A program made the position numbers and the translations under genes. Below the pieces are notes generated by a model. The model was given only the letters and a program-made list of their open reading frames with translations. It had not been told where the DNA came from and did no database searches. 64,000 bases of DNA from NCBI RefSeq assembly GCF_000769405.2, contig NZ_CP053439.1:1922001-1986000 (forward strand). The letters run 5' to 3'. Below, piece by piece: positions 37,895 through 46,481 of this stretch (positions within the stretch are counted from its first letter, which is position 1; every line of letters starts with the position of its first letter). The stretch comes from Rhizobium brockwellii (lineage in GTDB: Bacteria > Pseudomonadota > Alphaproteobacteria > Rhizobiales > Rhizobiaceae).

Positions 37895-38875
37895 TCAGAT
37901 GGCGCGGACGGTGCCGCCGCGGCGAAGCGTATAGGCGACATCGAGATGGCGGGCAGGGGCGGCATTCTCCGCCATATCGAGAAGCAGCGAGGCGGCCGTT
38001 GCCCCCATGCTGGCATCCGGCATTTCGATGGTCGTCAGCGGCGGATCGATCAGCCGGCCGATGGCGATGCCGTCGAAGCCGGCGACTGAAACATCCCCAG
38101 GCACCGACAGCCCCTCGCGCTTCAGCGCGCCGAGGACGCCGAGCGCCAGGAGATCGTTGGAGGCGATGATCGCCGTTGGCGCAAGCGAAGTCATCGTGAC
38201 GCCAAGATCGAGCTGATCATAGCCGCTGACGAACGGGATCTGCACGGCATCGAGGGGTGTCAGCCCGTTCTCCGCCATGGCGTCGAGATAACCGCGGTAG
38301 CGAAGATGAGCACGGTCGGAGGCGGCGAAGTTGCCGGAGAGAAACAGAATGCGGCGATGGCCCATGCTGATCAGGAATGTCGCGATCTCGCGGCCCGCGC
38401 CGCGATTGTCGGCGGTGACGGCCGCCGGAAACTGCGCCGTCGGCAGGTTGTTGAGCAGCACGGTCGGCGGGAGCTTCGCAAGCAGCGCCTTGCTGGTCGA
38501 GGGGTCACAGACAGTGAGGATCAGCCCGGTCGGCCGGTCGTTCAAAAGTGCGGCGACGGCATCGGCCTCGCGCGCCGGATCGTAATTCGACTGGGCGATC
38601 AAGACGCCATGCCCGGCCACCAGCATGCGGTTCTGAATGCTCGACAGCGACGAGGCAAAGACCGGATTGGTGATGCTCGGGATCAGCACGCCGACCACGG
38701 GCCTGCGCCCGAGCCGGCCGGCAGACAGGCCGCCCGGGCGATAGCCGAGTTCTGCGGCCGCACGGCGCACCTTGCGCACCATCAGATCGCTGGCCGGTCC
38801 GTTGCGGTTGAGAACGCGGCTTGCGGTCGCCAGCGAGCATCCTGCCCTGAACGCGACCTGCTCCAATGTCGCCAT
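37895..38875 (-). CDS. LacI family transcriptional regulator
   Basis: A 326-residue LacI/GalR repressor. The helix-turn-helix is MATLEQVAFRAGCSLATASRVLNRNG, followed by the hinge helix and a periplasmic-binding-protein-like effector domain with VVGVLIPSITNPVFASSLSSIQ and FDGIAIGRLIDPPLTTI. It is convergent with the CUT1 operon and is the likely controller, acting through the inverted repeat at 32627-32647. The effector is probably the transported compound or its product. Confidence 0.93.
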   Translation of the reverse strand: MATLEQVAFRAGCSLATASRVLNRNGPASDLMVRKVRRAAAELGYRPGGLSAGRLGRRPVVGVLIPSITNPVFASSLSSIQNRMLVAGHGVLIAQSNYDPAREADAVAALLNDRPTGLILTVCDPSTSKALLAKLPPTVLLNNLPTAQFPAAVTADNRGAGREIATFLISMGHRRILFLSGNFAASDRAHLRYRGYLDAMAENGLTPLDAVQIPFVSGYDQLDLGVTMTSLAPTAIIASNDLLALGVLGALKREGLSVPGDVSVAGFDGIAIGRLIDPPLTTIEMPDASMGATAASLLLDMAENAAPARHLDVAYTLRRGGTVRAI

Positions 38876-38952
38876 CGAAAACGCCTCCTGGTGACAGCAT
38901 CGAGGCGCAATCCCTTAGGCGGGTTCGATGACATTGGTCTGACACCCAGACT

Positions 38953-39063
38953 ATGATGCCGAAAAGTGTGAGCGGTTTTCGGACGACATCAGGCTCTAAC
39001 TCTTTAATTGAGAACAGGATTCAGATTTTAGGTCGACCGGGCCTGAAATCATCCTGTTCTAGG
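38953..39063. repeat. RIME-like rhizobial intergenic repeat with two palindromes
   Basis: About 110 bases with two stem-loops: CCGAAAA...TTTTCGG (38959-38982, within a longer ATGATG/CATCA arm) and AGAACAGGAT...ATCCTGTTCT (39011-39060) whose inner arms GATTTTAGG and CCTGAAATC also pair. Size and two-palindrome layout match, from memory, the Rhizobium-specific intergenic mosaic element. It fills most of the 300-base gap between the LacI gene and the peptidase gene. Confidence 0.65.
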
Positions 39064-39175
39064 CAGAGTCATCTACTTCTTATTCATTACAAACATGGAA
39101 GTTGATGGGAAATGCAACCTGTGGAATAGTCGGATTGAAGCCATCTGCCCCTTCATTCTCATCACCTGGACAAGA

Positions 39176-42022
39176 ATGTCTCACAAGAAAATGGAATGCT
39201 CCACGGCGTGGCGGTTTCTTGCAGCGGTCTCGCTTGTCGCAAACTTCACGTCGCCAGCTTATGCGGACAGCCCGTCCGTGTCTTGGCCACAAACGCAAAG
39301 CGACATCCAAGCCGAGTCCGATGTACATTTTGGCACGCTCGCCAACGGTATGCGGTTTGCGATCATGCGCAATGTCACGCCGCCCGGACAGGCAGCTATC
39401 CGCTTTCGCATTGGCTCCGGTTCGCTCGACGAAAACGACGACCAGCAGGGCTTGGCGCATGTCCTGGAGCACATGGCCTTCAAGGGTTCGACACATGTCG
39501 GCGAAGGGGAGATGGTCCGTATCTTGCAGCGCAAGGGCTTGGCCTTTGGGCCGGACACCAACGCCAATACCTCATATGAGGAGACTGTCTATGCACTCGA
39601 CCTCCCTGAGGTCGATGCAGACACTGTTTCGACGGGCTTGATGCTCATGCGAGAGACGGCGAGCGAGCTGAGCCTTGATGCCAGCGCCTTCGATCGCGAA
39701 CGCGGCGTCATCCTGTCGGAAGAGCGGTTGCGTGATACGCCGCAGTACCGCGCGGCGCTCGGCATCATGAATTCGCTGCTGGCCGGTCGGCGCGCGACCA
39801 TGCGCGTGCCGATTGGTAAAGTTGACATCATCAGCAACGCGCCCGTCGACCTGGTTCGTGATTATTACCGGGCCAATTACCGACCCGATAGGGCAACGCT
39901 GATAGTGGTGGGCGATATCGACCCCGCCGCTATGGAAACGGAAATCCGGCAGCGCTTCGGTGACTGGAAGGCCGTGGGTCCGACGCCGACAAAACCGGAT
40001 CTTGGCACCCTGGAGACGAAAGGCGAAAGCGCCGACCTCATCGTTGTTCCCGGCGGCATGACGAGCGTACAGATCGCCTGGACGCGTCCCTATGACGCCG
40101 CGCCTGACACCTTCGCCAAACGCCGCACTCAGCTCATTGAAGATCTCGGTCTCATGGTGCTCAATCGCCGGGTGAGCGCCATCGCCAGCAAGGCGAATGC
40201 CCCTTTCATCAGTGCGGGCGTCGGCTCCCAGGATATTCTCAATTCCGCGCATGTGGTCCTGATCGCGGCGAACTCCCAGCCGGACAAATGGCAGGCGGCG
40301 CTCGCAGCCATCGACCAGGAACAGCGTCGTATCCAGGAGTTCGGCGCTACACAGGCGGAGATCGATCGCGAAATCCTCGACTATCGCTCGGCCCTGCAGG
40401 CGGCGGCTGCCGGAGCCGCGACGCGCATGACCACCGACATTGCTTCGGTGCTGGCGAGCAGCGTCGATGACGATCAGGTCTTCACCTCGCCCGCCGAAGA
40501 CCTCTCGCTGTTCGAGACGATGACGAGCGGCGTTACGGCCGCCGAGATCAATCGGGCTTTGCAGCATGCGTTCTCCGGCAACGGTCCGCAGGTCGTGCTC
40601 CAGACGGCCCAATCACCTGAGGGCGGAGCCGACACGGTTCGCCAAGTCTATGACGCCTCAAATGCCGTTGCCGTCTCGGCACCATCCGGTGCAGCTGACG
40701 TCGCTTGGCTCTACACCCATTTCGGCGCGCCGGGCGCTGTGATCGAACGCCGCGCCGTCGTCGATCTCGGCTTGACCATGGTGCGCTTTTCCAACGGTGT
40801 GCGGCTGACCGTCAAACCAACCAAGCTGCGCGCCAACGAAGTGCTGGTGCGCGAAGATATTGGCCGCGGTCGGCTAGGCCTGCCTAACGACCCTTCCGCC
40901 CCGATCTGGGCATCTCCGGCCGTCGTGCTGTCCGGCGTTAAGGCCATGGATTACCAGGATATCCAGAAAGCACTGACAGCCAACATCGTCAGCATCGACT
41001 TCTCGGTCGGCGACAGCTCCTTCAGGTTCGACGGTCATACAAGGACGGAAGATCTTGTGACCCAACTGCAGCTCATGACCGCATACACCTCGGATCCCGC
41101 CTACCGTCCCGAGGCGTTCAAGCGCGTGCAGCAAGCCTATTTGAGCGGCCTCGATCAGTACGAGGCGACGCCTGGCGGCGTTGTCAGCCGCGATTTCCCA
41201 AGTCTCGTGCATTCCGGCGACCCGCGCTGGACCTTCCCCGACCGCGCGCAGTTGTCCGCCGCCAAGCCAGACGTTTTCGAGGCGCTGTTCCGGCCTATGG
41301 TCTCCAACGGCCCGATCGACATCACCATCGTCGGCGACGTGACGGTGGACGACGCAATCCGGCTGACAGCTGAGACTTTTGGTGCCTTGCCGCCACGCCC
41401 GGAGACGGCGTCGAGCAACGATCGGGACGACGTGCGTTTTCCGGCGACGACCGAGAAACCCGTTGTGAAGACCCATAGCGGCAGGGCAGATAACGCCGCC
41501 GCCGCGGTAGGGGCTCCGATTGGCGATTTGCTTTCCAATCTGCCACGCTCCTTCACCGCCAACATTGCCGCCCAGATTTTTCAGAACAGGTTGATCGACC
41601 AGTTTCGCATTGTCGAAGGAGCAAGCTATGTCCTGGAGGGCGACGTTGACCTGTCACGGGAAGTCCCCGGCTACGGCTACGCATATTTCTACGTCGAGAC
41701 AGACCCGGCAAAGATCGCGCGCTTCTACGCACTTGTCGAGGAGATCGCCAAGGACCTGCGGTCACGTGATGTTTCCCCGGATGAGCTCGCCCGCGCCAGG
41801 GAACCCATCATCGAGACACTGAAGCATCAGCAGCAGGGTAACGAATATTGGATCGAATATCTGCACGACGCTCAGACGGATTCGCGTGGCTTAGACCGGA
41901 TACGCGACAATCTCAGCGGCTACGACAAGGTGGCCGCCGCAGATATCCGCGCGTTTGCCACGGCCTATTTCAGCCCGGAAAAATTCTGGAAATTCGAAGT
42001 GCTGCCGCCGGCAGTGCGATAG
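39176..42022 (+). CDS. M16 family zinc peptidase (two-unit, exported)
   Basis: A 948-residue insulinase/pitrilysin-type peptidase. The inverted zinc motif HVLEH is at 95-99 (GLAHVLEHMAFKGS), with the distal Glu ligand in FDRERGVILSEE near 175. Residues 1-30 form a signal peptide ending TSPAYA, so it acts in the periplasm or outside. The C-terminal half repeats the M16 fold without the zinc motif, as usual. No strong ribosome site was seen; ATG 39191 is an alternative start. It stands alone; the substrate is unknown. Confidence 0.92.
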   Translation: MSHKKMECSTAWRFLAAVSLVANFTSPAYADSPSVSWPQTQSDIQAESDVHFGTLANGMRFAIMRNVTPPGQAAIRFRIGSGSLDENDDQQGLAHVLEHMAFKGSTHVGEGEMVRILQRKGLAFGPDTNANTSYEETVYALDLPEVDADTVSTGLMLMRETASELSLDASAFDRERGVILSEERLRDTPQYRAALGIMNSLLAGRRATMRVPIGKVDIISNAPVDLVRDYYRANYRPDRATLIVVGDIDPAAMETEIRQRFGDWKAVGPTPTKPDLGTLETKGESADLIVVPGGMTSVQIAWTRPYDAAPDTFAKRRTQLIEDLGLMVLNRRVSAIASKANAPFISAGVGSQDILNSAHVVLIAANSQPDKWQAALAAIDQEQRRIQEFGATQAEIDREILDYRSALQAAAAGAATRMTTDIASVLASSVDDDQVFTSPAEDLSLFETMTSGVTAAEINRALQHAFSGNGPQVVLQTAQSPEGGADTVRQVYDASNAVAVSAPSGAADVAWLYTHFGAPGAVIERRAVVDLGLTMVRFSNGVRLTVKPTKLRANEVLVREDIGRGRLGLPNDPSAPIWASPAVVLSGVKAMDYQDIQKALTANIVSIDFSVGDSSFRFDGHTRTEDLVTQLQLMTAYTSDPAYRPEAFKRVQQAYLSGLDQYEATPGGVVSRDFPSLVHSGDPRWTFPDRAQLSAAKPDVFEALFRPMVSNGPIDITIVGDVTVDDAIRLTAETFGALPPRPETASSNDRDDVRFPATTEKPVVKTHSGRADNAAAAVGAPIGDLLSNLPRSFTANIAAQIFQNRLIDQFRIVEGASYVLEGDVDLSREVPGYGYAYFYVETDPAKIARFYALVEEIAKDLRSRDVSPDELARAREPIIETLKHQQQGNEYWIEYLHDAQTDSRGLDRIRDNLSGYDKVAAADIRAFATAYFSPEKFWKFEVLPPAVR

Positions 42023-42036
42023 GTCGCGAGCACTGT

Positions 42037-42717
42037 TCAGGAACGGCGTTTGACCACGCGCATGTTCATTTCCGAGCGAAGAGCGAAGCCCTGCGTTTCG
42101 TAAAGAGAAATGGCCGAGGTATTCGCCGCATAGGCATGCAGATAGGCCGTGTCGCCGCTGGATGCGATTTCGCCGGCGACGAAACGGAAGAGCAGGGTGC
42201 CGAGGCCGCGCCCCTGAAAATCGGGATGGGTACAAAGCCCGCTAAGCTCGGTAAAGCCGGTCTGCCGCATCCGCTGCCCGGCCATCGCCACCAGGCGGCC
42301 CTCGCTTCTGATCCCCCAGAAGCTGCCGAGGCTCTGGGCTCGCAGGGTGAACGGCCCGGGTTTGGTCAGTGTCGCCAGCGCCAGCATGTCGGCGGCATCG
42401 GTCTCCGTCAGCGGCTCGATGCGGGAATCCGAAATCCGCCCATGGGGCCGCTCGGCCACCATCTGGACCACCGACGCCTCCGTCATAACGGCAAGACCCG
42501 GTGGAATGGCAATCGGCCCGGATTCGACGAGAATCATGCTCTCCTCCCGCGAAGGCAGGTTCTCCAGGGCGTCGAGGCTCTCCGGCGTGTCGTCGGCGGA
42601 CGCCGCGAAAGGCACGATGGAGGGTGGGTATCGCCGCGCGGACTTGCCGCCTTCGGCAAGATCGGCATGGTCCGTCTCCAGCGCGCTCCAGATGGGTCGG
42701 TCGAGGATATGGGGCAT
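42037..42717 (-). CDS. GNAT family N-acetyltransferase (FR47-like)
   Basis: A 226-residue acetyltransferase whose catalytic domain is the second half: MAGQRMRQTGFTELSGLCTHPDFQGRGLGTLLFRFVAGEI is the acetyl-CoA motif, and LHAYAANTSAISLYETQGFALRSEM closes the fold. Its start codon overlaps the MarR stop by one base (TAATG), so the two are co-translated. The substrate could be a xenobiotic controlled by that MarR. Confidence 0.88.
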   Translation of the reverse strand: MPHILDRPIWSALETDHADLAEGGKSARRYPPSIVPFAASADDTPESLDALENLPSREESMILVESGPIAIPPGLAVMTEASVVQMVAERPHGRISDSRIEPLTETDAADMLALATLTKPGPFTLRAQSLGSFWGIRSEGRLVAMAGQRMRQTGFTELSGLCTHPDFQGRGLGTLLFRFVAGEIASSGDTAYLHAYAANTSAISLYETQGFALRSEMNMRVVKRRS

Positions 42718-43217
42718 TATCGTTCCTCCTTGGCGGCGTTGCGGCGCGCAAGCGGAACCGCCGCAAGCCCGTCCTCGATGGCCGCGAGCTGTTCGAGGAT
42801 AGGCCCGTTGAGATCGCCGCAGAGATCCGCAACGGCGGCGGCGATGCGCGGCCAGATCACCTTTTTCGAATGATCGACGAGGTCCTGTCCCTTGTCGGTC
42901 AGCGAGACCAGTCTGCGGCGCTGATCATCCGGCGCCGGCTGCATGTCGACGTAACCGAGTTCGAGAAGCTGGCCGGTGGTCCGCGTTGCGCCGGGCTGGG
43001 TGATGCCTACCGCCTGCGCCAGCTCGCCGACCGTCAACGGTCCGGCCCGGTCGATCGCTGCAAGGAATGGATATTGGCCCGCCTGGATGCCGAGACCGGC
43101 CTCGTCTATGACCTGCTGCGTATCGGCCTGCAGCCTCTCTGCGATGCGCCGCAGCCGGCTGCCCATGCACAGAAACCCCAGCGTCCGGACCACATCCTCG
43201 ACCATGCCGATCTCCAT
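42717..43217 (-). CDS. MarR family transcriptional regulator
   Basis: A 166-residue winged-helix regulator: dimerisation helix at the N-terminus, then GPLTVGELAQAVGITQPGATRTTGQLLELGYVDMQPAPDDQRRRLVSLTDKG (recognition helix and wing with the DxRRR pattern). It is followed directly by a GNAT gene and preceded by a perfect palindrome, a standard autoregulated arrangement. Confidence 0.93.
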   Translation of the reverse strand: MEIGMVEDVVRTLGFLCMGSRLRRIAERLQADTQQVIDEAGLGIQAGQYPFLAAIDRAGPLTVGELAQAVGITQPGATRTTGQLLELGYVDMQPAPDDQRRRLVSLTDKGQDLVDHSKKVIWPRIAAAVADLCGDLNGPILEQLAAIEDGLAAVPLARRNAAKEER

Positions 43218-43232
43218 TTGTTTGGCAAGTTA

Positions 43233-43246
43233 TATAACATGTTATA
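43233..43246. promoter_or_regulatory. Palindrome upstream of marR-type gene (probable operator)
   Basis: TATAACATGTTATA is a perfect 14-base palindrome in an AT-rich pocket, 16 bases before the MarR start. Size, symmetry and position fit a MarR dimer site that overlaps the promoter. Confidence 0.65.
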
Positions 43247-43319
43247 CAATAAATGGCAATTCTTCTCCGCAAAGGGCCGGCAGGTTAAGCCGGGGCAGGG
43301 CGGCACGAGCGTGCCTCGA

Positions 43320-44486
43320 TCAGTCCCGCCATCTCCTGGCCATCAGAAACACCGCCAGCACACAGCTGAGCAGGCCTAGGGACAATGGCAGACCCTGATG
43401 TCCGATGAGTTGCATGGCCAGTCCTGTTGCCGGCGAGCCGACGATGCCGCCGATGCCCCATACCAAGGCGAAGGCGGCGTTACCGGCGATCAGGGCCTGG
43501 CCGGTGAAACGCTCGCCGAGTTGGATCAGCGACAGGGTGTAGATCCCGAACGAGACCCCGCCCCAGACGAAAAGCAGCGGCCAGATAAGCCACGAATTGA
43601 AGGCCGACGGCAGCAGTAGGCAGCTGGCGAGGCAAGCCAGGACGCAGAAGAGCATCATCCGTGTCGAGCCGAACCGTTCAGCCACGCGCCCGAGCAAAAT
43701 CTGCAGCACGGCATTGCCGGCGATGAAACAGGTGATGAGCGATGCGATGCGCTCCTCGGCGCTGCCGAGTGCTGCGCCATAGACCGCGAAGAGGGAAAGC
43801 AGAATCTGCTCGAAGGCGGCAGCCGTTAAAACCGCAAACAAAAGCAGCGGCGCCATGGCGAAGAAACCGCCGACCGACGTTGCCTCGCCTTCACCAGGCT
43901 TCTCAGGCAGGCGAGGGGCGACGGCAAGCACGATCAAGCCGCAGAGAAGAAAGGCCGCAATGCCGATCACGAAGGGCGGCCAACCCTCAGAGCCGGTGAG
44001 CCAGAGCGAGAGCGGGCCGATGGCGAAGCCGCCCGAAACGATCGACGAATAGAGCCCCATGATCCGGCCCCGGCGCGACGTCGGCGTGATCGAAATCAGC
44101 CAGGTCTCGCTGATCACATAAAGCGGATTGGCGAAGACGCCGAGCAGGAAGCGCAGCGGCATCCAGGCCCAGACGCCCTCGGTCCAGGCAATCGTCATCA
44201 GGGTGACGGCGGCCAGGATCGAACAGAGGATCGCTAGCCGCGCCTCACTCACACGCCGCGAAAGCGCCGGAATGAAGGGCGCCGATACGATGAAACCCAG
44301 CGGCGTCATCGCCGCCGACAGGCCGATCAGGCCTGATGTCGTGCCCTGCCGCTCCAGGATGAAGCTGAGCAGCGGATAGGTCAGCCCCTGCGCCACGGCA
44401 AACACCGTGACGGTCGCGATGATGCCCGCCATCGCGGCCCAGGGGATCCGATCCGCGCGCGCTGATGTGATGCTTTCGGCAGTCAT
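43320..44486 (-). CDS. MFS transporter
   Basis: A 388-residue major facilitator with about twelve helices; the loop 2-3 signature region reads FIPALSRRVSEARLAI and the second half begins near residue 205. The type resembles YcaD/drug-exporter members. ATG 44486 with AGGA upstream was chosen over an in-frame ATG 49 codons earlier. It lies upstream of the MarR-GNAT pair on the same strand (103-base gap with the MarR palindrome) and may share its control. Confidence 0.88.
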   Translation of the reverse strand: MTAESITSARADRIPWAAMAGIIATVTVFAVAQGLTYPLLSFILERQGTTSGLIGLSAAMTPLGFIVSAPFIPALSRRVSEARLAILCSILAAVTLMTIAWTEGVWAWMPLRFLLGVFANPLYVISETWLISITPTSRRGRIMGLYSSIVSGGFAIGPLSLWLTGSEGWPPFVIGIAAFLLCGLIVLAVAPRLPEKPGEGEATSVGGFFAMAPLLLFAVLTAAAFEQILLSLFAVYGAALGSAEERIASLITCFIAGNAVLQILLGRVAERFGSTRMMLFCVLACLASCLLLPSAFNSWLIWPLLFVWGGVSFGIYTLSLIQLGERFTGQALIAGNAAFALVWGIGGIVGSPATGLAMQLIGHQGLPLSLGLLSCVLAVFLMARRWRD

Positions 44487-44701
44487 GCAGATGTCCTGGT
44501 CAGACCGTATGGTTTGAGGGCCGGGGAGCCTCAACGTCAAAGAGGATGAATTCTGCAGGAGGCAGGGAGCGTCGTACTTAAGTTTTTCCAAAAAGTTCTC
44601 AAAAACGTCCAAAGGGACTAAACAGGTCAGCATCGCATTTTGCCCCGACCCAAAGTCGTCACAACCGAAATTTTAGCCAGACATCATCAGGACGATCCGG
44701 A

Positions 44702-45613
44702 ATGACCACCTCACCTTCCTTTCTCGGCCTTCCCGATCACCTTGCCGATGGGTGTTTGCCCCGTGCGGTGATCTACGCAGCCGCTCATGGCAGCACCTAT
44801 CCCGGCAAAGACAGCAGCGGCTACGCCCTGGCCGCCGGCGCCATCCGCGCTGCGAGTGAGGAGGATGCCGGCCTCATCGAGCATTGGGATTTCGATCTCG
44901 GCGGGCCGCTGTTCGACGGCAGGCCGGTCTCATGCATCGACGCTGGAGACATTCCAACCGCCCTGCACGACAATGCCGGCAACCGAGCCCGGATCGAGGC
45001 AAAGACGCGCGAGGTCCTGGAATTGCCGGCCATACCGATCCTGCTCGGCGGCGATTGTTCCGTGACCATTCCCTTCCTCGCCGCCTTTGCGGATCACGGA
45101 CCGGTCTGGATCCTGCAGATCGACGCCCATATCGACTGGCGCGACGAGGTGCATGGCGAGCGCCACGGCTATTCGAGCCCGATGCGTCGGGCGAGCGAGA
45201 TGCCGCATGTCGCCGGCATGGTCCAAGTGGGCCTCCGCAGCGTCGGCAGCGCCCGCCTCGCCGACATCGAAGCGGCGCGGGCCTACGGCAGTTGCTTCGT
45301 GACCGCCCGCGAGATTCATGCCGAGGGGGCCGAAGCCGCTCTCAGACACATTCCGGAAGGAGCGCGGGTCGTCGTCACCCTCGACTGCGACAGCCTCGAT
45401 CCCAGCATCATGCCGGGCGTGGCGGCGCGTACGCCCGGCGGCCTTACCTACACCGAGGTGATCGACCTGATCGCGGGCCTCGGCAGGCGGGCGAGGATCG
45501 CAGGATTCGACCTTGTCGAGCTCTATCCTCCTGCCGACATTGACGGCCTGTCGGCCCTGACCGCCGCGCGCCTTCTGGTCAATGCGGTCGGCGCCATCGT
45601 CCGGCAAGACTGA
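44702..45613 (+). CDS. Arginase/agmatinase-family ureohydrolase with altered metal ligand
   Basis: A 303-residue ureohydrolase-fold protein. Metal motifs: DAHIDWRDE (Asp141, His143, Asp145) and LDCDSLDPS (Asp228, Asp230). In the first motif, usually GGDHS, it has GGDCS, so a cysteine (Cys119) replaces the histidine metal ligand. The nearest named group is agmatinase-like. Substrate and activity are uncertain because of this change. AGGA precedes the ATG. It is divergent from the MFS gene across 215 bases. Confidence 0.85.
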   Translation: MTTSPSFLGLPDHLADGCLPRAVIYAAAHGSTYPGKDSSGYALAAGAIRAASEEDAGLIEHWDFDLGGPLFDGRPVSCIDAGDIPTALHDNAGNRARIEAKTREVLELPAIPILLGGDCSVTIPFLAAFADHGPVWILQIDAHIDWRDEVHGERHGYSSPMRRASEMPHVAGMVQVGLRSVGSARLADIEAARAYGSCFVTAREIHAEGAEAALRHIPEGARVVVTLDCDSLDPSIMPGVAARTPGGLTYTEVIDLIAGLGRRARIAGFDLVELYPPADIDGLSALTAARLLVNAVGAIVRQD

Positions 45614-45665
45614 AATCCTGCGTCCTCTGGCAACAAGCAGTGCATGGTGCGGTGCGTTTTCGCTT

Positions 45666-46325
45666 CTAGGCGACCTTGCCCAGACGAGGCTCCGTCCCGG
45701 CCAGTAGCCGCCGAATGTTGGTGCGATGGCGTGCAATCACGTAAATGCCGCCTGCGATCACCAGCAGCCGATGGGGCAGCGGTTGTTCCAAGCCGCAGAC
45801 GAGAGCGATGGCCGTCAACGCCGCCAGCATCGAACTCAGCGAAACAATCCGGAAGGCAGCCAGTGCAACGCCAAAAACCACCACAGCGCCCAAACCTACG
45901 GGCCATGACATCGCCAGCAACACGCCGAGTCCCGTGGCAAACGACTTGCCTCCCGTAAAGTTGAGCCAGACCGAACGGCCATGCCCCAACAACACGGCAA
46001 GTCCCGCCAGGCAAACAGCCCAAGGCGCCGAGCTTTGCAGATCAAAGGCTGCCGGTGGCGTGCCCGATGAGACTGTCGCGAACCAAGGGTAAAACCAGCG
46101 GGCAAAGATGACTGCTCCCACACCTTTTAAGACGTCGACCAGAAGCACCACCAATGCAGGCCATTTGCCGAGCGTTCGCAATACATTCGTTGCTCCGGTG
46201 GATTTAGAGCCATGCTCCCGGATATCGATGCCCTTGAGCAGTTTGCCCGCCAGATAGCCCGTGGGTGTGGAGCCGAGGAAATAAGCGATCGCCAATCCAA
46301 CCGCAACCGCTATCCAGAAAACCAT
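45666..46325 (-). CDS. Glycerol-3-phosphate acyltransferase PlsY-like membrane protein
   Basis: A 219-residue PlsY-family enzyme that would acylate glycerol-3-phosphate from acyl-phosphate in phospholipid synthesis. Motifs: GSTPTGYLAGKLLKGIDIREHGSKSTGATNVLRTLGK, GHGRSVWLNFTGGKSFATGLG, and ARHRTNIRRLLAGTEPRLG. I start at ATG 46325, which has GAGG 8 bases upstream, not at GTG 46334. Several positions look less like the usual proteobacterial PlsY and more like cyanobacterial ones, so this may be a second, acquired copy. Confidence 0.88.
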   Translation of the reverse strand: MVFWIAVAVGLAIAYFLGSTPTGYLAGKLLKGIDIREHGSKSTGATNVLRTLGKWPALVVLLVDVLKGVGAVIFARWFYPWFATVSSGTPPAAFDLQSSAPWAVCLAGLAVLLGHGRSVWLNFTGGKSFATGLGVLLAMSWPVGLGAVVVFGVALAAFRIVSLSSMLAALTAIALVCGLEQPLPHRLLVIAGGIYVIARHRTNIRRLLAGTEPRLGKVA

Positions 46326-46481
46326 GGGTGTCACCTCGATGCTCTATTTCAGGCGGTCATTATTCGGTCGCTACCGCCATCAGCCACAGAAACCGATTTA
46401 CACTGCTCGCGTCTTCGATGCCACGCGGCCTAAGCGGACGAACAGTTCCATCCAAGCTTTAAAGACTCTAGGATGCGCCTC

